From assembly GCA_025738555.1 (NCBI GenBank), contig JAOVFP010000015.1, positions 1-64,000 on the forward strand: 64,000 bases of DNA. Direction: 5' to 3'. Position numbers and translations under genes: made by a program. This stretch comes from Cyathus striatus (Eukaryota; Basidiomycota; Agaricomycetes; Agaricales; Nidulariaceae). Of the stretch, positions 45,180-56,645 are shown one piece after another; within the stretch, counting starts at the first letter, position 1, and every line of letters begins with the position of its first letter. Below the pieces are notes generated by a model that had not been told where the DNA came from, ran no database searches, and was given only the letters and a program-made list of their open reading frames with translations.

Positions 45180-46060
45180 CGGGTATTACGCGCCTTTACC
45201 ATGTAATCATTCGTCTAGGCACAATGATAATTGAACCATCGGTGCCATTGCAACCGTAAGTTCACTTGATTTTGTACTGAGTGGTATACATCGCTGGTCC
45301 ATCAGCTTGTAATCATTAGTAGCAATCGTCTGGATTGTAGCCGTGTTCCATTAGACTGTGGGAGATAATGAATCTTGGGCAAATTACAATATTAATGCGA
45401 ACGAGAGCATGGGTGATAGAAGCAAGACGGAAAGCGAACCGTGTTGGTCTCGGCTATTCATCCGTTGACGCTCGTAGGGAGCCGAGACTACGTTGGCTTT
45501 TATTATTAACCTAAAGAGTCACATGGTGCAAGCGCTTAAGCTCTCAACGTTTGAAGACGAAAACGAGAGGGATGATGCATGATGACAAGGGTGATAGGAT
45601 CTGAGACCAGTGAAATTCATCAGCGGTCACAAGACTGTCACAGGGTTCCAGCCAACACCGCGGGCAATTGCTTTTATTTTCTTTGATGATATTGAGAAGA
45701 TATGATGAAGTCAAAATATTTTCGTCATATCTTCTCGGTATTATCGATTTTAAAATATTTTCATCATATGTTCATCATATGTTCGCGCTTATACTAGTTA
45801 TAGAAGCAATTTCCCGCGGTGCAATCAGGTTGAGATCCTGTTCAAGATCCTGTAAGTCGCCTTATAGGGAAATCCAGACGCCCCTATAACCCAGGTGACG
45901 CCCCTATAACCCAACTGCCTTAAAAGGTAGTGGGAATAATAACGAATACTGTCAAGTACAAATCATAATTTATTTGCATACTCTTACAAGGTCCTACGTA
46001 AAAAATAAATACATAGAATTCGGCGAGACACGCATTCTTATCCATCATCGAAAATAGAAG
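45180..46060. other. Intergenic region with a hairpin and a short direct repeat
   Basis: A perfect 12-bp stem, GAGAAGATATGA at 45694-45705 and TCATATCTTCTC at 45725-45736, brackets a 19-nt loop. GACGCCCCTATAACCCA occurs twice, at about 45870 and 45897. AATAAATAC near 46005-46015 fits a 3' end of the F-box gene. No gene is recognised between. Confidence 0.45.
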
Positions 46061-46070
46061 AAAGAACATA

Positions 46071-47795
46071 TCAAGCAACACAAAACCAATACTCATCACC
46101 CTCCCCGGTCCTCTTCAAAATATACCACCTATTCCCATTCCTAACCTCAAACATATACTTCAAAGGATCCAACGGCCCAAACATTCTCACATGCGTATCA
46201 ATTTGCACAGAGGGATGAATCGCATGCACCATTCTATCAGCTTTCCTCACCATAGGACGAACCTGGCGAAGTCTAGCGCATCCAATCGACAGGCATATGA
46301 GATTCGGCAATGAAGAAGCCATCTGGAGAAGTAAACACTGGATCAGCGCATTAGCACAAATTCACATATAGCTAAGAACAAGCGAACTTACAACTGAATG
46401 TGATGGTGAATAATAATCCGCATTTAAATTATAGTTATTGATACCCTGTCCCCGAAGCACCTTCCTTCCCGAATCCGCCAAAATCGTAACAGACAGATAT
46501 CTCAAATTGACGAATTTTGATAACGCCATAACATTCCGCTCCGAGACACACCAATCCCCCTCTTCACAAGGCGGCAAAATCGTAAGATCCTCCAACGACC
46601 CCGCATGATTCCCAAGCGCATCCACATACTCATTAAACGTAATCTCCTTCAACTCCTTATCGACATTCCCATAATGCTTCATTTCAAATTTGACCGACTT
46701 GAGCCCGGAATACGAACCAAAATACTTTAGTAAGCTTTGCGTAATTTCAATATGCGCAATCCGTTGTAAGTATATCTCTTCATCCATCAACATGCTCCAT
46801 GTATCCCCTGCTGTAGATATCCCAGTATCACGCGTAAAAACACATCCTAAAGATAGCGATCGCAGTGAACCAATGTGAGGCACGAATGATTTAAGGAGAT
46901 GCACAGACCCTCCCACATCGAGATGCGTTATTCGCAACGGCTGTGCACTCTGAACCAATGACGAAAGAAACAGATCTTCATCTTCCGAACAATAAAGCAA
47001 TAGATTAAGATGCCGAAGCGTGCTGGAGGATTTCGTAATTAATTCCGACAATCCATAAATTCGTGATACAGTTCCTGGCAAAAGTGCAGAGTTAGATGAT
47101 GATGACCGTATCTTGAGAACTTCAAGGGGAGGTAGAGATTCGAGCGATAGTGATATGTAATGTAGCTTGAGATCCAATGTCAAATCCTTTAAAGTCTTCA
47201 TCTCCTTGAGGCCGGATAGGACACCATCTCTGCTCCATTCGCATGTGTTTTTGGAGATCTTCCATCTTTAGTAAGTGTATATTAAGCGCGACGGGCAATA
47301 GGCGTGATGTACGGCACTCACACAACAGTGATTACACGTTGACAGTTGGCTACAGCGCTCTCAAGCAAATTCTCTATCAATTCCCGCTGGGAATAGTATG
47401 GCTCTAACACTTCCGTGTTATATCTTGCACTATAATCTTCGGCTTCTTCAGGGAAATCATCATCCTCAGGACCCAAATCTCCAATATCAAGCGACAAGGC
47501 ATACGTAGCCCAAGGATGTTCTCCAGTAGCAAGCGCACGAAGAAGCGCTAAGTATTTATCCAAATTTGAAGAGTCGCATATAAGTGCGTGATTCGAAAAG
47601 CGAATACAAGCGTGACGGAACATGATTCGTACGGCTACTTCATTGAAGCTTTTGCAAGCTAGCCTCAGATCTGAAAGTGTCGAGTTGCATACCTGCCGAT
47701 TCGATGTTACAAGATATAGCAATGTCAGAAAGCTGAATATGTTGACTTACTAGCTTAAATACTTCGTGCCATAGTTCGACTGCGAACGGGTGCAT
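46071..47795 (-). CDS. F-box/LRR-like protein, copy A, four exons, intact
   Basis: Minus-strand exons 47751-47795, 47322-47692, 46392-47265 and 46071-46337 give 518 residues. The N-terminus MHPFAVELWHEVFKLV followed by LSDLRLACKSFNEVAVRIMF is F-box-like (a helix pair that in F-box proteins binds Skp1). The rest has irregular leucine-rich repeats (SLPPLEVLKIRSS, STLRHLNLLL, SLRSLSLGC, NLRYLSVTI) and ends with VHAIHPSVQIDTHVRMFGPL and a short C-terminal strand region. F-box proteins select targets for ubiquitination; no target can be inferred. Five relatives follow between 50.5 and 63.3 kb, all damaged. The F-box call rests on pattern, not on a profile search. Confidence 0.85.
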
Positions 47796-48490
47796 GGCGG
47801 CGTGTCGCGAGAAGAGACGTTCAAGTGGGGTGTTGTTGCGAAAGGGGTGGAGCTTTCAATTGTCTGGTAAGTATTAGTAAATATTGAAATTGAGATCGGG
47901 ATTTTGCGGAATCACGAGGACTGAACAATGGATTGAATTATGATTCTGAAATGTAGATGTCATCTGAACCAGCTCAGGGTTACATAGGGGCTAAACTGGT
48001 TTATGACAGGACAGCTCGTTACATCGTTAAATGGTAACTGCTCCACCATTAATCATAACGCTGTTGTACTAGCCGACGACCAAGTAGGCATCTCAAATAC
48101 TCCAGAAGCTAGAGCGCGCCCATTCGCCGAGTCTGAACGCACCCCACACAAATCAGGAAGTGAAGGTGGACGATAGGTAATGGAGCAATTGCAATAGAGT
48201 CCCGAGATTCGATGCTACAAGTTGCTGCCGCTTCAAACGAGTTACGGACAACCAATCTCAGCCATTCATGCTACCAGGTTCTCAGAAATAACATCGCATT
48301 GGGGGCAGAGGGCGGGGCCAGTGCGCTTGATTCAGAAGCATACAGCCAAATCAAAAATGTTCCAACTTGTAAGAGAAAGCGTCATGGAAAAACCCTGATA
48401 CTATTATAATATTGAAGTATCAGTTTTACAGCACTGACGACTGAATCGTGCTCTGGTTCTCGTAACGAACAGCCCGCGGATCACCTACTT
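47796..48490. other. Upstream region of F-box copy A
   Basis: The first ~90 bp resemble the upstream sequences of copies E (59992-60080) and G (61490-61580). The part from about 48370, AAGAGAAAGCGTCATGGAAAAA..CCTG, matches 52622 on. The region is thus part of the unit that was duplicated with the gene. No gene recognised. Confidence 0.45.
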
Positions 48491-48494
48491 CTTT

Positions 48495-49800
48495 CAGCCT
48501 CTCCAAACAGGCTTCGCTCATACCCCCCCTCGCTCTCGCCAGCCTCACTAGCCCACTTCATCCCTCGGATACTCGGCGTACGACTCCAAGAACCCGACGA
48601 ATCAACTAAAATCACAGTTGGAACATGTGCTGTAGTTGTGGTGATCGAGGAGATGAGAGGGAGCTCGAGCCTGTAAGATGTGAACGAGAGACTGTTTGAG
48701 ACGCGGGCGGTCGTTGTGTGGGGGTAGGTTCTTCAAAGCTTCAGGTACGATAAGAGTATCGGTGAGAGAGTGGACACAATAGTGTTAGCAATAGTCATTT
48801 GGTTATACCGCGCTGTGAGTTAGATGAGTGGATGGATGAGCGTAAGCGTAAGAGCGGGGGCAGGCTTACCATCTCAGTCTAATAAAGACGAATCACCTTC
48901 AAGCCGTATTCTCTGATTCTCGTATTTGAACAGCCCGCGCACCACCCGGGCCTACTTCTTTCAACCTCTTCCAACTTCACTCTTTCCCCTCTCTCCGGCT
49001 CTCGTCGCCAACAGTCCAGTCTCACTACCCCACATCATCGGCATCCCGGATACGCGGCATACGACTCCAAGAACCCGACGAACCAACCGGAATCATGGTT
49101 AGAATGTGCACTGTGATGGTTAAAGATGAGAGGGAGATCGAGTAAGACACGAACGAGGGACTATTTTAGACGTGCGCGTAGGTCGTTGTGGGGGGGGTTA
49201 CAATGTGTGGTGGTAGTCGTCGTGGGGAAGCGAGACAAGAGGGGGAAGATCGTTTGCCTGGATTACGGTGGAGGAGCGAAGATGGATAGAGCAGTACCTT
49301 TCATCCTACGGAGGACACAACAAGCAAGGATACGCTCTTTATGACGTCGGGATTTGCGCTGCGAATGTGTAGTCGATTCAGTAAATGAGTGAATGGTAAG
49401 AGTAATGGAGGTGGGCTCACTACTTTTCCCTGTCGCACCTCCATCTCTCTTCCTCTTCCTCCCTCAAACAGTCAGAGTATGACTCCCAGCACGCGATAAA
49501 GTGATAAAACGATCTGAGCCCATTTGGCAATGTGTGGTTGATGATTGCGGGAGTCCGAGTCGAGGAGAGCTCGAGTAGGTTCAACGAAGCACGACACGAG
49601 CACGGCACGGAAGACCGTGCGCCGCGACAAGACACGAACGAAAGCAACTTTGAAGCTCCGACGAAACCTCGAGAAAACATGGAGGGCTAGGCCTATGAGA
49701 CGCTCGCTATGGCAGATTTGGTTGAGTTAATGGCTTGAATTGCTTTCGTCTGAAGCATGTAGAAGGCGGTGAGTAGGATTCGGAAGTGAGCTTGTTGTCG
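48495..49800 (+). repeat. SR-A repeat, most complete copy
   Basis: The first block appears twice in tandem (about 48500-48720 and 48950-49150), followed by the second block (49200-49800). The block order matches 38.75-40.35 kb, without the Lon material in between. Frames on both strands are shadows. Confidence 0.75.
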
Positions 49801-50510
49801 TCTCAGGCATTTGGTTGTGTTGCCTTGCTTGTCTCGACCTGCACGTGTTTCTTCCCACGCGCTTCCAGTAACCTCGTTCTTCCAAGTTCCGGCCTAGTAG
49901 CACTACTTACTACTCTTACTACTTACAGCAAAACTGTAGTTCTCGTCAACACTGATTAATTTAAATCTTACTCTATGCCCTAATCCCCAATCTGATTCTG
50001 GCACAGCTGATCCCTCTAACCCCCTCAAGTGCATTCTCGAACCGGGCGAGCATGCCCATCTCACAGCGGCCTCAAAAATGTCCGTCACGCTCCTCAGCTG
50101 TCTACTTCTTTTATTAGTCCTCTCTCCCTCTCCACGCTCACCCCCTTCTTAGGAACATGCACACTTTGACAAAGTCCTCGTTGTCTGTCACATAAGCCAA
50201 ACATAAGCTTCTCAGGGCGTGTCCTCTCCGCTGCCATGGTCCATGGTGTGGTTAGTATCGGAGTTTACACTTTTCATCCGTATCCTCGAATGACTTTGGG
50301 TGTGCTTGTTACTCCGTTGAACAGAAACTACTTCAGTATGTTCAAGAGATAATGCTGTTGTGGCCAACATCCTGAAGTACAAATTGTATGTCACATCAAA
50401 TTTTGATTACTTATCTGTAAACATAAGAGACCTTGTTGGAATACACCAGTAGTACAAAATTCTGGTGTTTTCATTGGTACATTGTTATTCCTATTGTTAA
50501 TGTAGCAAAC
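49801..50510. other. Unassigned spacer
   Basis: No gene or clear repeat to 50400. The last ~110 bp, TACACCAGTAGTACAAAATTCTGGTG...CATTGGTACATTGTTATTCCTAT, match 54118-54180 and are the 3' flank shared by F-box copies B and C. Confidence 0.4.
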
Positions 50511-50516
50511 AGTAAA

Positions 50517-52222
50517 TCATGACAGACAGTATTGAAATCCACCATCTTCCCCAGATCTTTGTAACATATAATATCTATCCAAATTCTTAACAGTGAATCT
50601 ATACTTTAGTGGGTCAAGCGGTCCATATGACCTAACATGTGTGTCAATTTGCACAGTGGGATGAACTGCATGTTCCATTGGCATATGATTATATTTTGGT
50701 TTAAGCTTCAACTTGGTACCATGTACCGACAGGAGACTCAGATTTGGAAGCAACAATGCTGCATGCAGAAGTAGGCACTGGAAGTGTGTTAGTGTAGACT
50801 TCCAGAAGGAAAGACAAACTTACTACGGGATGTGAGGGATCATATAGGTTTGTGGCTAGGTCAAAGTTTTCACTCGACCTACCACATGATACGATATTAC
50901 TTGAATCTGCTATAATAGTCATGGATAGATATCACAGATTGACGAATTTTGATAACGCTGGGATGCACTCCCCCGAGAAGCACCATTCTCCCTCGTATGT
51001 AGGCAATATCTTCAGGTTCTCCAGCAAACTTTCGTGATTGATGAGTGCATCAAGATAGTCTTCGAGTACAAACTTCTTCGATTCATCATCTGTGTTACCG
51101 TAGAATTCCTCTACGAACGCAGCAGACTTGAGGCCAGTGTAGGATTGGAAGTACTGTAATAAGCTTTTTGTAGGCTCGATGTGAGTGACATGTCGAAAGT
51201 ATATCTTCTCTTCCTTTAACATCTTCCATGTACCTCCCGCCGTCGATTCAGGATTGTTACAAGTAACAACAAATTTTAGATGTAGCGATTCAAGAGAGCA
51301 GAGGTGAGGAGCAAATGTCTTGTACAGATGCACTGATCCATTCAGTGTAAGGTGCGTTATACTCAAAGGTGATGCTTGACGGGCAAGCGAGGAAAGGAAT
51401 TCTCCTTTTGTGGAGCTATATAGCTGAAGGTCGAGTTGGCGAAGCTTGCTCGACGACTTGGCAATTAATGCTGGTAATCCTTGTACTTGTCCGTGGTTTT
51501 CTGAGTCTTGTACACTTGTAGAAGCCATAACAGCGATCTTGAGAACTTCGAGGGGAGGTAGAGAGTAGAGTGAGAATGTTCCCCCCCTACCATTGAGATC
51601 CACGTGTAGCGTTAAAGCTGTCAAAGTTGTCATCTGTTCAATTCCAGATAGCACAGTTTCTTTCATCAATTCCGGGCATGAGTGATCTCTGACATTCCAT
51701 CTTTGAATAAGCCAGGAGATCAGAGGTGTATCCAGATGATATTAAACTAGGAAAGTACTCACATAATGGTAGTTACTTGCTGAAAGCTCTTCAGTGCCAG
51801 TGGAAGCAATCGTCGCACAGAACGTTCACGGGCTTGATAAGGACCCACGACTTTTAAATTATACTCGTCGCCATAACATAAAAGTGCACGTGGCAGGTCA
51901 GGTATTAAATCCCGAATGGTGAGAGATTTCGCATGGATTACAGATGGATGTGTTAGATCGGTCAGTGCTTGAAGAACCGCGATCAAGTCTCCTACATCAC
52001 TGTAATTATCAATAGTAACATGGCGAAACATATGCGGTGAAACGATTTTGCTGAAACTTTTGCATGCTAGTCTGAGGGATGCGAATGATGATGTGCTTGT
52101 CTGATTAGAGGAGATCCGATGTTAGATCAATGCACAATCAAAACATTTCAATGTCCACTATAGACGGATTAACATACCAGTTGGACAATTTCGTCTACAA
52201 GCTCGACTGGGAACGATGCCAT
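50517..52222 (-). pseudogene. F-box/LRR-like copy B, single nonsense codon
   Basis: The model starts at 52222 (MASFPVELVDEIVQL), continues with SSFASLRLACKSFSKIVSPH, the repeat region ending ALSKFVNL, and the final exon with VHPTVQIDTHVRSYGPLDPL. The only clear lesion is TGA at 50932-50934, where the paralogue at 54.2-55.9 kb has CGA (NLRYLS); the frame is open again directly after it. The change is one C-to-T at a CpG, so the copy may have died recently, or a shortened protein may still be made. Confidence 0.85.
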
Positions 52223-53029
52223 ACGGACGTGTTGCGTTCCTGCACTGTGGTAGGAGGATATGATGATGTGGTCCGTACGTGGAGTTTAAGTGTCAGTGAA
52301 AATTGTTAGCACGTGAGCGTTCGTGCCACGTACACGGTTCATACGTTGAAATCACACGTTCATTCAACATTGCCACAATTTCAAATCTTTTGTTAAACCT
52401 TATGCACTCTGGCCTTCCTGCTACACTTCGTGCGGTATTCAAAGGAAAGGCTGTACATGAATGTGATTATTTTGACATAGAGAAGGGGACCGAGATATAC
52501 GATTTTGAAATAATGGACTTGTACAACGAAGAGGCGGTTTAAAGCGATGTCAGTGAACCAATTGGGTTTCAGTTGAGAGAGATGCACTTAAAGCATACAG
52601 CAAAGTTGAAAAGGGTTCCGATTTATAAGAGAAAATGTCATGGATAAATCCTGGTTCGACAACCTCTGGATACTATCAAAATTTTAAAGTATCACAGTTT
52701 CACAGCACCGACGAATCGTACGTGTGCCAGCCAACCTTCGAAAGACATTCTTCTTCCTTACCCACCTCTCCAAAAAACCTATGACTCCACGTGACATCTT
52801 ACGAGCTAGCCTAGTGGACGAACGCAGACGGACCTTCAAGATAGACACGCACTACTTTCGTATATTCATACACTGCGACTCTGCAGGCGCAGATCCTCCG
52901 AAGAGTGTTGGCTATCACAATTTGGTTATATTGCACTGTGAGTTGGATCAATGGATGGATAAGCGTAAGAGCGGGGGCAGGCTTACCATCGGACAAACAC
53001 GAATCATCTTCAAGTCGCCGTGTTCTCTA
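52223..53029. other. Upstream region of F-box copy B
   Basis: 52223-52345 matches 55903-56063 upstream of copy C. 52450-52560 (GAAGGGGACC, GACTTGTACAACGAAGAGG) resembles 60215-60315 upstream of copy E. The frame 52303-52542 lies across these conserved pieces but shows no motif. From 52620 on it follows the spacer after 48370. Confidence 0.45.
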
Positions 53030-53580
53030 GTTCCCGCAACGAATACCCCGCGCATCACCTACTTCTTTCAACCTCGGCCAACAGGCTTCGCTCTTACCCC
53101 TCCGTCCGGCTCTCGTCCGGCTCTCGTCGCTCACAGTCCAGTCTCACTACCACACTTCATCCTTCGAATACTCGGCGTGCGACTCCAAGAACCCGACGAA
53201 CTAACAGAAATCATGGTTAGAATGTGCATTGTGGTGGTTGAGTAGATGAGAGGGAGAACGAGTAAGACACGACCCAGAGACTATTTGAGACGTGGGTCGT
53301 TGTTGGGAGGCTACAATGCGTGGTTCGATGAGAGCAGGGTCGTATAAGGAGACATGGGTAGTCGTCGTGGGGGAGTGAGACAAGAGGGGGAAGATCGTTT
53401 GTCTGGATTACGGTGGAGGAGCGACGATGGATAGGGAAGTACCTTTCACCCTAGTACGGAGGACACAACATGCAAGGATACGCTCTTTATGACGTCGGAA
53501 TTTGCAGTAGTCAATTCAGTAAATGAGTGAACCATAAGAGTAATGGAGGTAGGTTTACTACTTTTCCCTGTCGTACTTCC
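53030..53580 (+). repeat. SR-A repeat, truncated copy
   Basis: First block 53040-53260 and second block 53330-53580, ending abruptly at CTCCCTCAAACAGTTGGC. At the matching place in the 49.4 kb copy the repeat continues; here it runs straight into an F-box remnant. Confidence 0.75.
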
Positions 53581-54042
53581 ATATCTCTTCCTCCCTCAAA
53601 CAGTTGGCTTTCTGAGATTCTCGTAGAATATCTTGTACTAAATTCTTCGTATGCCTGGTCGTCGTCATCAGGGCCATCAAAATCCCCTGGACCCAAATCT
53701 CCAATTGTGAGCGATTTGGAATGGGCAAGCCAAGGGTGTTCTCCCATAGCAAGTGCACGCAGAACCGCTAAATATTGTGAGGATAGTGAAGACCTGCGTG
53801 ACCGAACATGATTGGTAAGGCTCGGGCTGCAGTAGGTACTATCAGAGAACACAATGTTTTGACCAGGGAGGCGAAATTGGTTTTTTCATTGAAGCTTTTG
53901 GAAGGTAGCCTCAGATTTGGGAGTGACGAGGCGCATGCTTGCAGTGGCGGTTCGATGTCATAAGTGTAGTGTCAGCAAGCTGAATATTTTGACTTACTAG
54001 CTGAAATATTTCGCATAAAAGCTTGACTGGGAAAGGTAGCAT
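53560..54042 (-). pseudogene. F-box/LRR-like copy D, N-terminal remnant
   Basis: From 54042 on the minus strand, MLPFPVKLLCEIFQL begins the protein, followed by SLPNLRLPSKSFNEK, an insert of about 60 bp, MFGHAGLHYPHN and YLAVLRALAMGEHPWLAHSK. The sequence ends in SR-A repeat at about 53575. All leucine-rich repeats are missing. A fragment left by a rearrangement between the repeat and the gene. Confidence 0.75.
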
Positions 54043-54193
54043 GATGGCGTGCTGTGATAATGAGAAGTTCTGGTGTTCATGCCAGTTTAGATTATCGGTA
54101 AACGTAAGGTATCTTGTTGGAATGCACCAGTCAGTACGAGATTCTACTATTTCATTGGTACATTGTTATTCCTATTCCTAATGTGAAAAACAG

Positions 54194-55902
54194 TCATGAC
54201 AAGCAGTATCGAAATCCACCGTCTTCTCCAGATCTTTGCAAAGTATAATATCTATACGAATTCTTTACGGCGTATCTATATTTTAATGGGTCAAGTGGTC
54301 CATATGACCTAACGTGCGAGTCGATTTGCACAGTGGGATGAACTGCATGTTCCAGTGACATATCATTATATTCTGGTTGAAGCTTCAACTTGGTGCCATG
54401 TACCGACAGGAGACTCAGGTTTGGAAGTAACGATGCCGCATGCAGAAGTAGGCACTGGACTTGCGTTAGTGTACACTTTAAGAAAGAAAAACAAACTTAC
54501 CACGGGATGCGAGGGATCATATAGGTTTGTGGCTAAGTCAAAGCTTTTGCTCGAGCAACCACTTCGTACGATATTACTTGAATCTGCTATAACTGCCATG
54601 GATAGATATCGCAAATTGTCGAATTTTGATAACGCTGGGATACATTTCTCCGAGAAGCACCATTCTCCCTCGTGTGTAGGCAATATCTTCAGGTTCTCCA
54701 GCGAACTTGCATGATTGTTCAGTGCATCAAGATAGTCTTTAAGTACCAGCTCCTTAGATTCATCATCTGTGTTACCGTAGGGTTCCTGTATGAAAGCAGC
54801 CAATGTGATGCCAGTATACGATCGGAAGTACTGTAATAAGCTTTTCGTGGGCTCTATGTGAGTGATGTGTTGAAGATATATCTTCTCTTCCTTCAGCATC
54901 GTCCACGTACCGCCTGCCGTCGATTCGAGATTGTCACGACGAACAACACATTTTAGATGTAGGGATTCAAGAGAGCGGAGGTGAGGAGCAAATGTCTTGT
55001 ACAGATGCACCGATCCTTTCAGTGTAAGGTGTGTTATACTCAAAGGTGGCGCTTGACGTGTGAGCGAGGAAAGGAATTCTTCCTCGTTTATCGAGGTATA
55101 TAGCTGAAGGTCGAGGTGGCGAAGCTTGCTCGACGACTTTGCAATTAACCTTGGTAATCCTTGAACTTGTCCATGGTTTTCTGAGTCTTCTACAGTCGTA
55201 TAAGGCGCCACAACAATCTTCAGAACTTCGAGGGGAGGTAGGGAATAGAGTGAGAGTGATTGTTGTAATCCACCGAGATCCACGTGTAGCGTTAAAGCAG
55301 TCAAAGTTGTCATCTGTTCAATTCCAGACAGCACAGTTTCTCTCATCGATTCCGAGCATGTGTAACCCCTGACGTTCCATCTTTGAATAGGCCAGGAGAT
55401 CAGTGGTGTATCCAGATGATATTACACTACAAAAGTACTCACGTAACGGTAGTTACTTGCTGAAAGCTCTTTAGTGCCAGTTGAAGCAACCGTCGCACAG
55501 AACGTTCACGGGCTTGATAAGGACCCAAAACTTCTAGCATATCCTCGTCGCCATAAAAAGAATTCGGGTCAGGGCTTAAATCCCGAATGGTGAGAGATTT
55601 CGCATGGTGAGAGATTTCGCATGGATTACAGATGGATGTGTTGGATCGGCCAGTGCTTGAAGAACCGCTATCAAGTTGCCCACATCATTACAATACTCAA
55701 TAGTAGCATGACGAAACATATGCGGCGAAACGATTTTGTTGAAACTTTTGCATGCTAGTCTGAGGGATGCGAATGATGATGTGCTTGTCTGATTAGAGGA
55801 GATCCGATGTTATATCAATGCACGATTTCAATGTCCACTATAGATAGATTAACCTACCAGTTGGACAATTTCGTCTACAAGCTCGACTGGGAACGATGCC
55901 AT
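54194..55902 (-). pseudogene. F-box/LRR-like copy C, 17-bp tandem duplication
   Basis: Nearly the same as copy B along its whole length (start at 55902, MASFPVELVDEIVQL; long open repeat exon 54500-55346; final exon to 54194). In exon 2 the 17-mer GGTGAGAGATTTCGCAT occurs twice in tandem (55589-55605, 55606-55622). This shifts the frame after SLT and leads to a stop within a few codons. The CGA codon that is TGA in copy B is intact here. Confidence 0.85.
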
Positions 55903-56066
55903 ATGGAAGTGTTGCGTTCCTGCACTGTGGTAGGAGGATATGATGATGTGGTCCGTGGAGTTTAAGTGTCAGTGAAAATTGTACCATCGGAATCGTTAGC
56001 ACGTGAGCGTTCGTGCCAAGTTCGTGCCACGTACACGGTTCATACGTTGAAGCCACACGTTCATTA

Positions 56067-56645
56067 GGGGAATTCAAAGTTGACCGTTTTGTCGCGTCGC
56101 TACAAGTAGCTGCATCACATCAACGATCACTTGTAGCTAGCCAAGTTTGATACCCCCGTTACATGACCATGCGATGATTAAGGTACACAGCATGCTCTCT
56201 GCAAGCTCCGGTGGAGTTTGAATACTTATCGGCTTGTATGTTTGGTAAGTATCGCTTGTAGCCCGTGGCCACTCTGTATCAATAGATAATATATTTACAA
56301 TCTTTATTCATGCTCAAACCTTGGACCTATGCTATGCCTCGAACTACAGAAAGACAGCAAACAGAGAAGGCCCTAGTGGATCTTCTTATGTTCAATACAA
56401 TGGCCAAAGAAGAAGCTAGGCTATCTGATTCTCCTTCTTCTGATTCCTCAGATTCATCTGGAATGGCAACATCATCAAAATCTTGCAGTGATTATACGAT
56501 ACAGTCTTCATTGTCGAGTTCTTCATCAGCCATTAGCGCTGGGGATATATGAATGGAATTCGTCTGTGGCTGGGCGTTAACTAACAAATTGAATACATCA
56601 AGACGCTTCAGAGATTCTGCCCATTGATAACTGTATTTCTGGATG
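56067..56645 (+). mobile_element. Truncated Harbinger-like DNA transposon (5' end and transposase N-terminus)
   Basis: Homology between the upstream regions of copies B and C breaks exactly at TTCATT(A), after which GGGGAATTCAAAGTTGACCG begins here, preceded by TTA, the usual 3-bp target of PIF/Harbinger elements. At 56334 a plus-strand frame starts MPRTTERQQTEKALVDLLMF, followed by an Asp/Ser-rich stretch, the typical start of Harbinger-type transposases in mushrooms as I remember them. The sequence is cut off at about 56645, where F-box copy E begins. The family call needs a search. Confidence 0.5.

Noticed and set aside
45694..45736. 12-bp hairpin as a terminator or RNA gene
   Set aside because: The stem is AT-rich, lies upstream of one gene and downstream of another at unequal distance, and hairpin terminators are not used by fungal mRNA genes.
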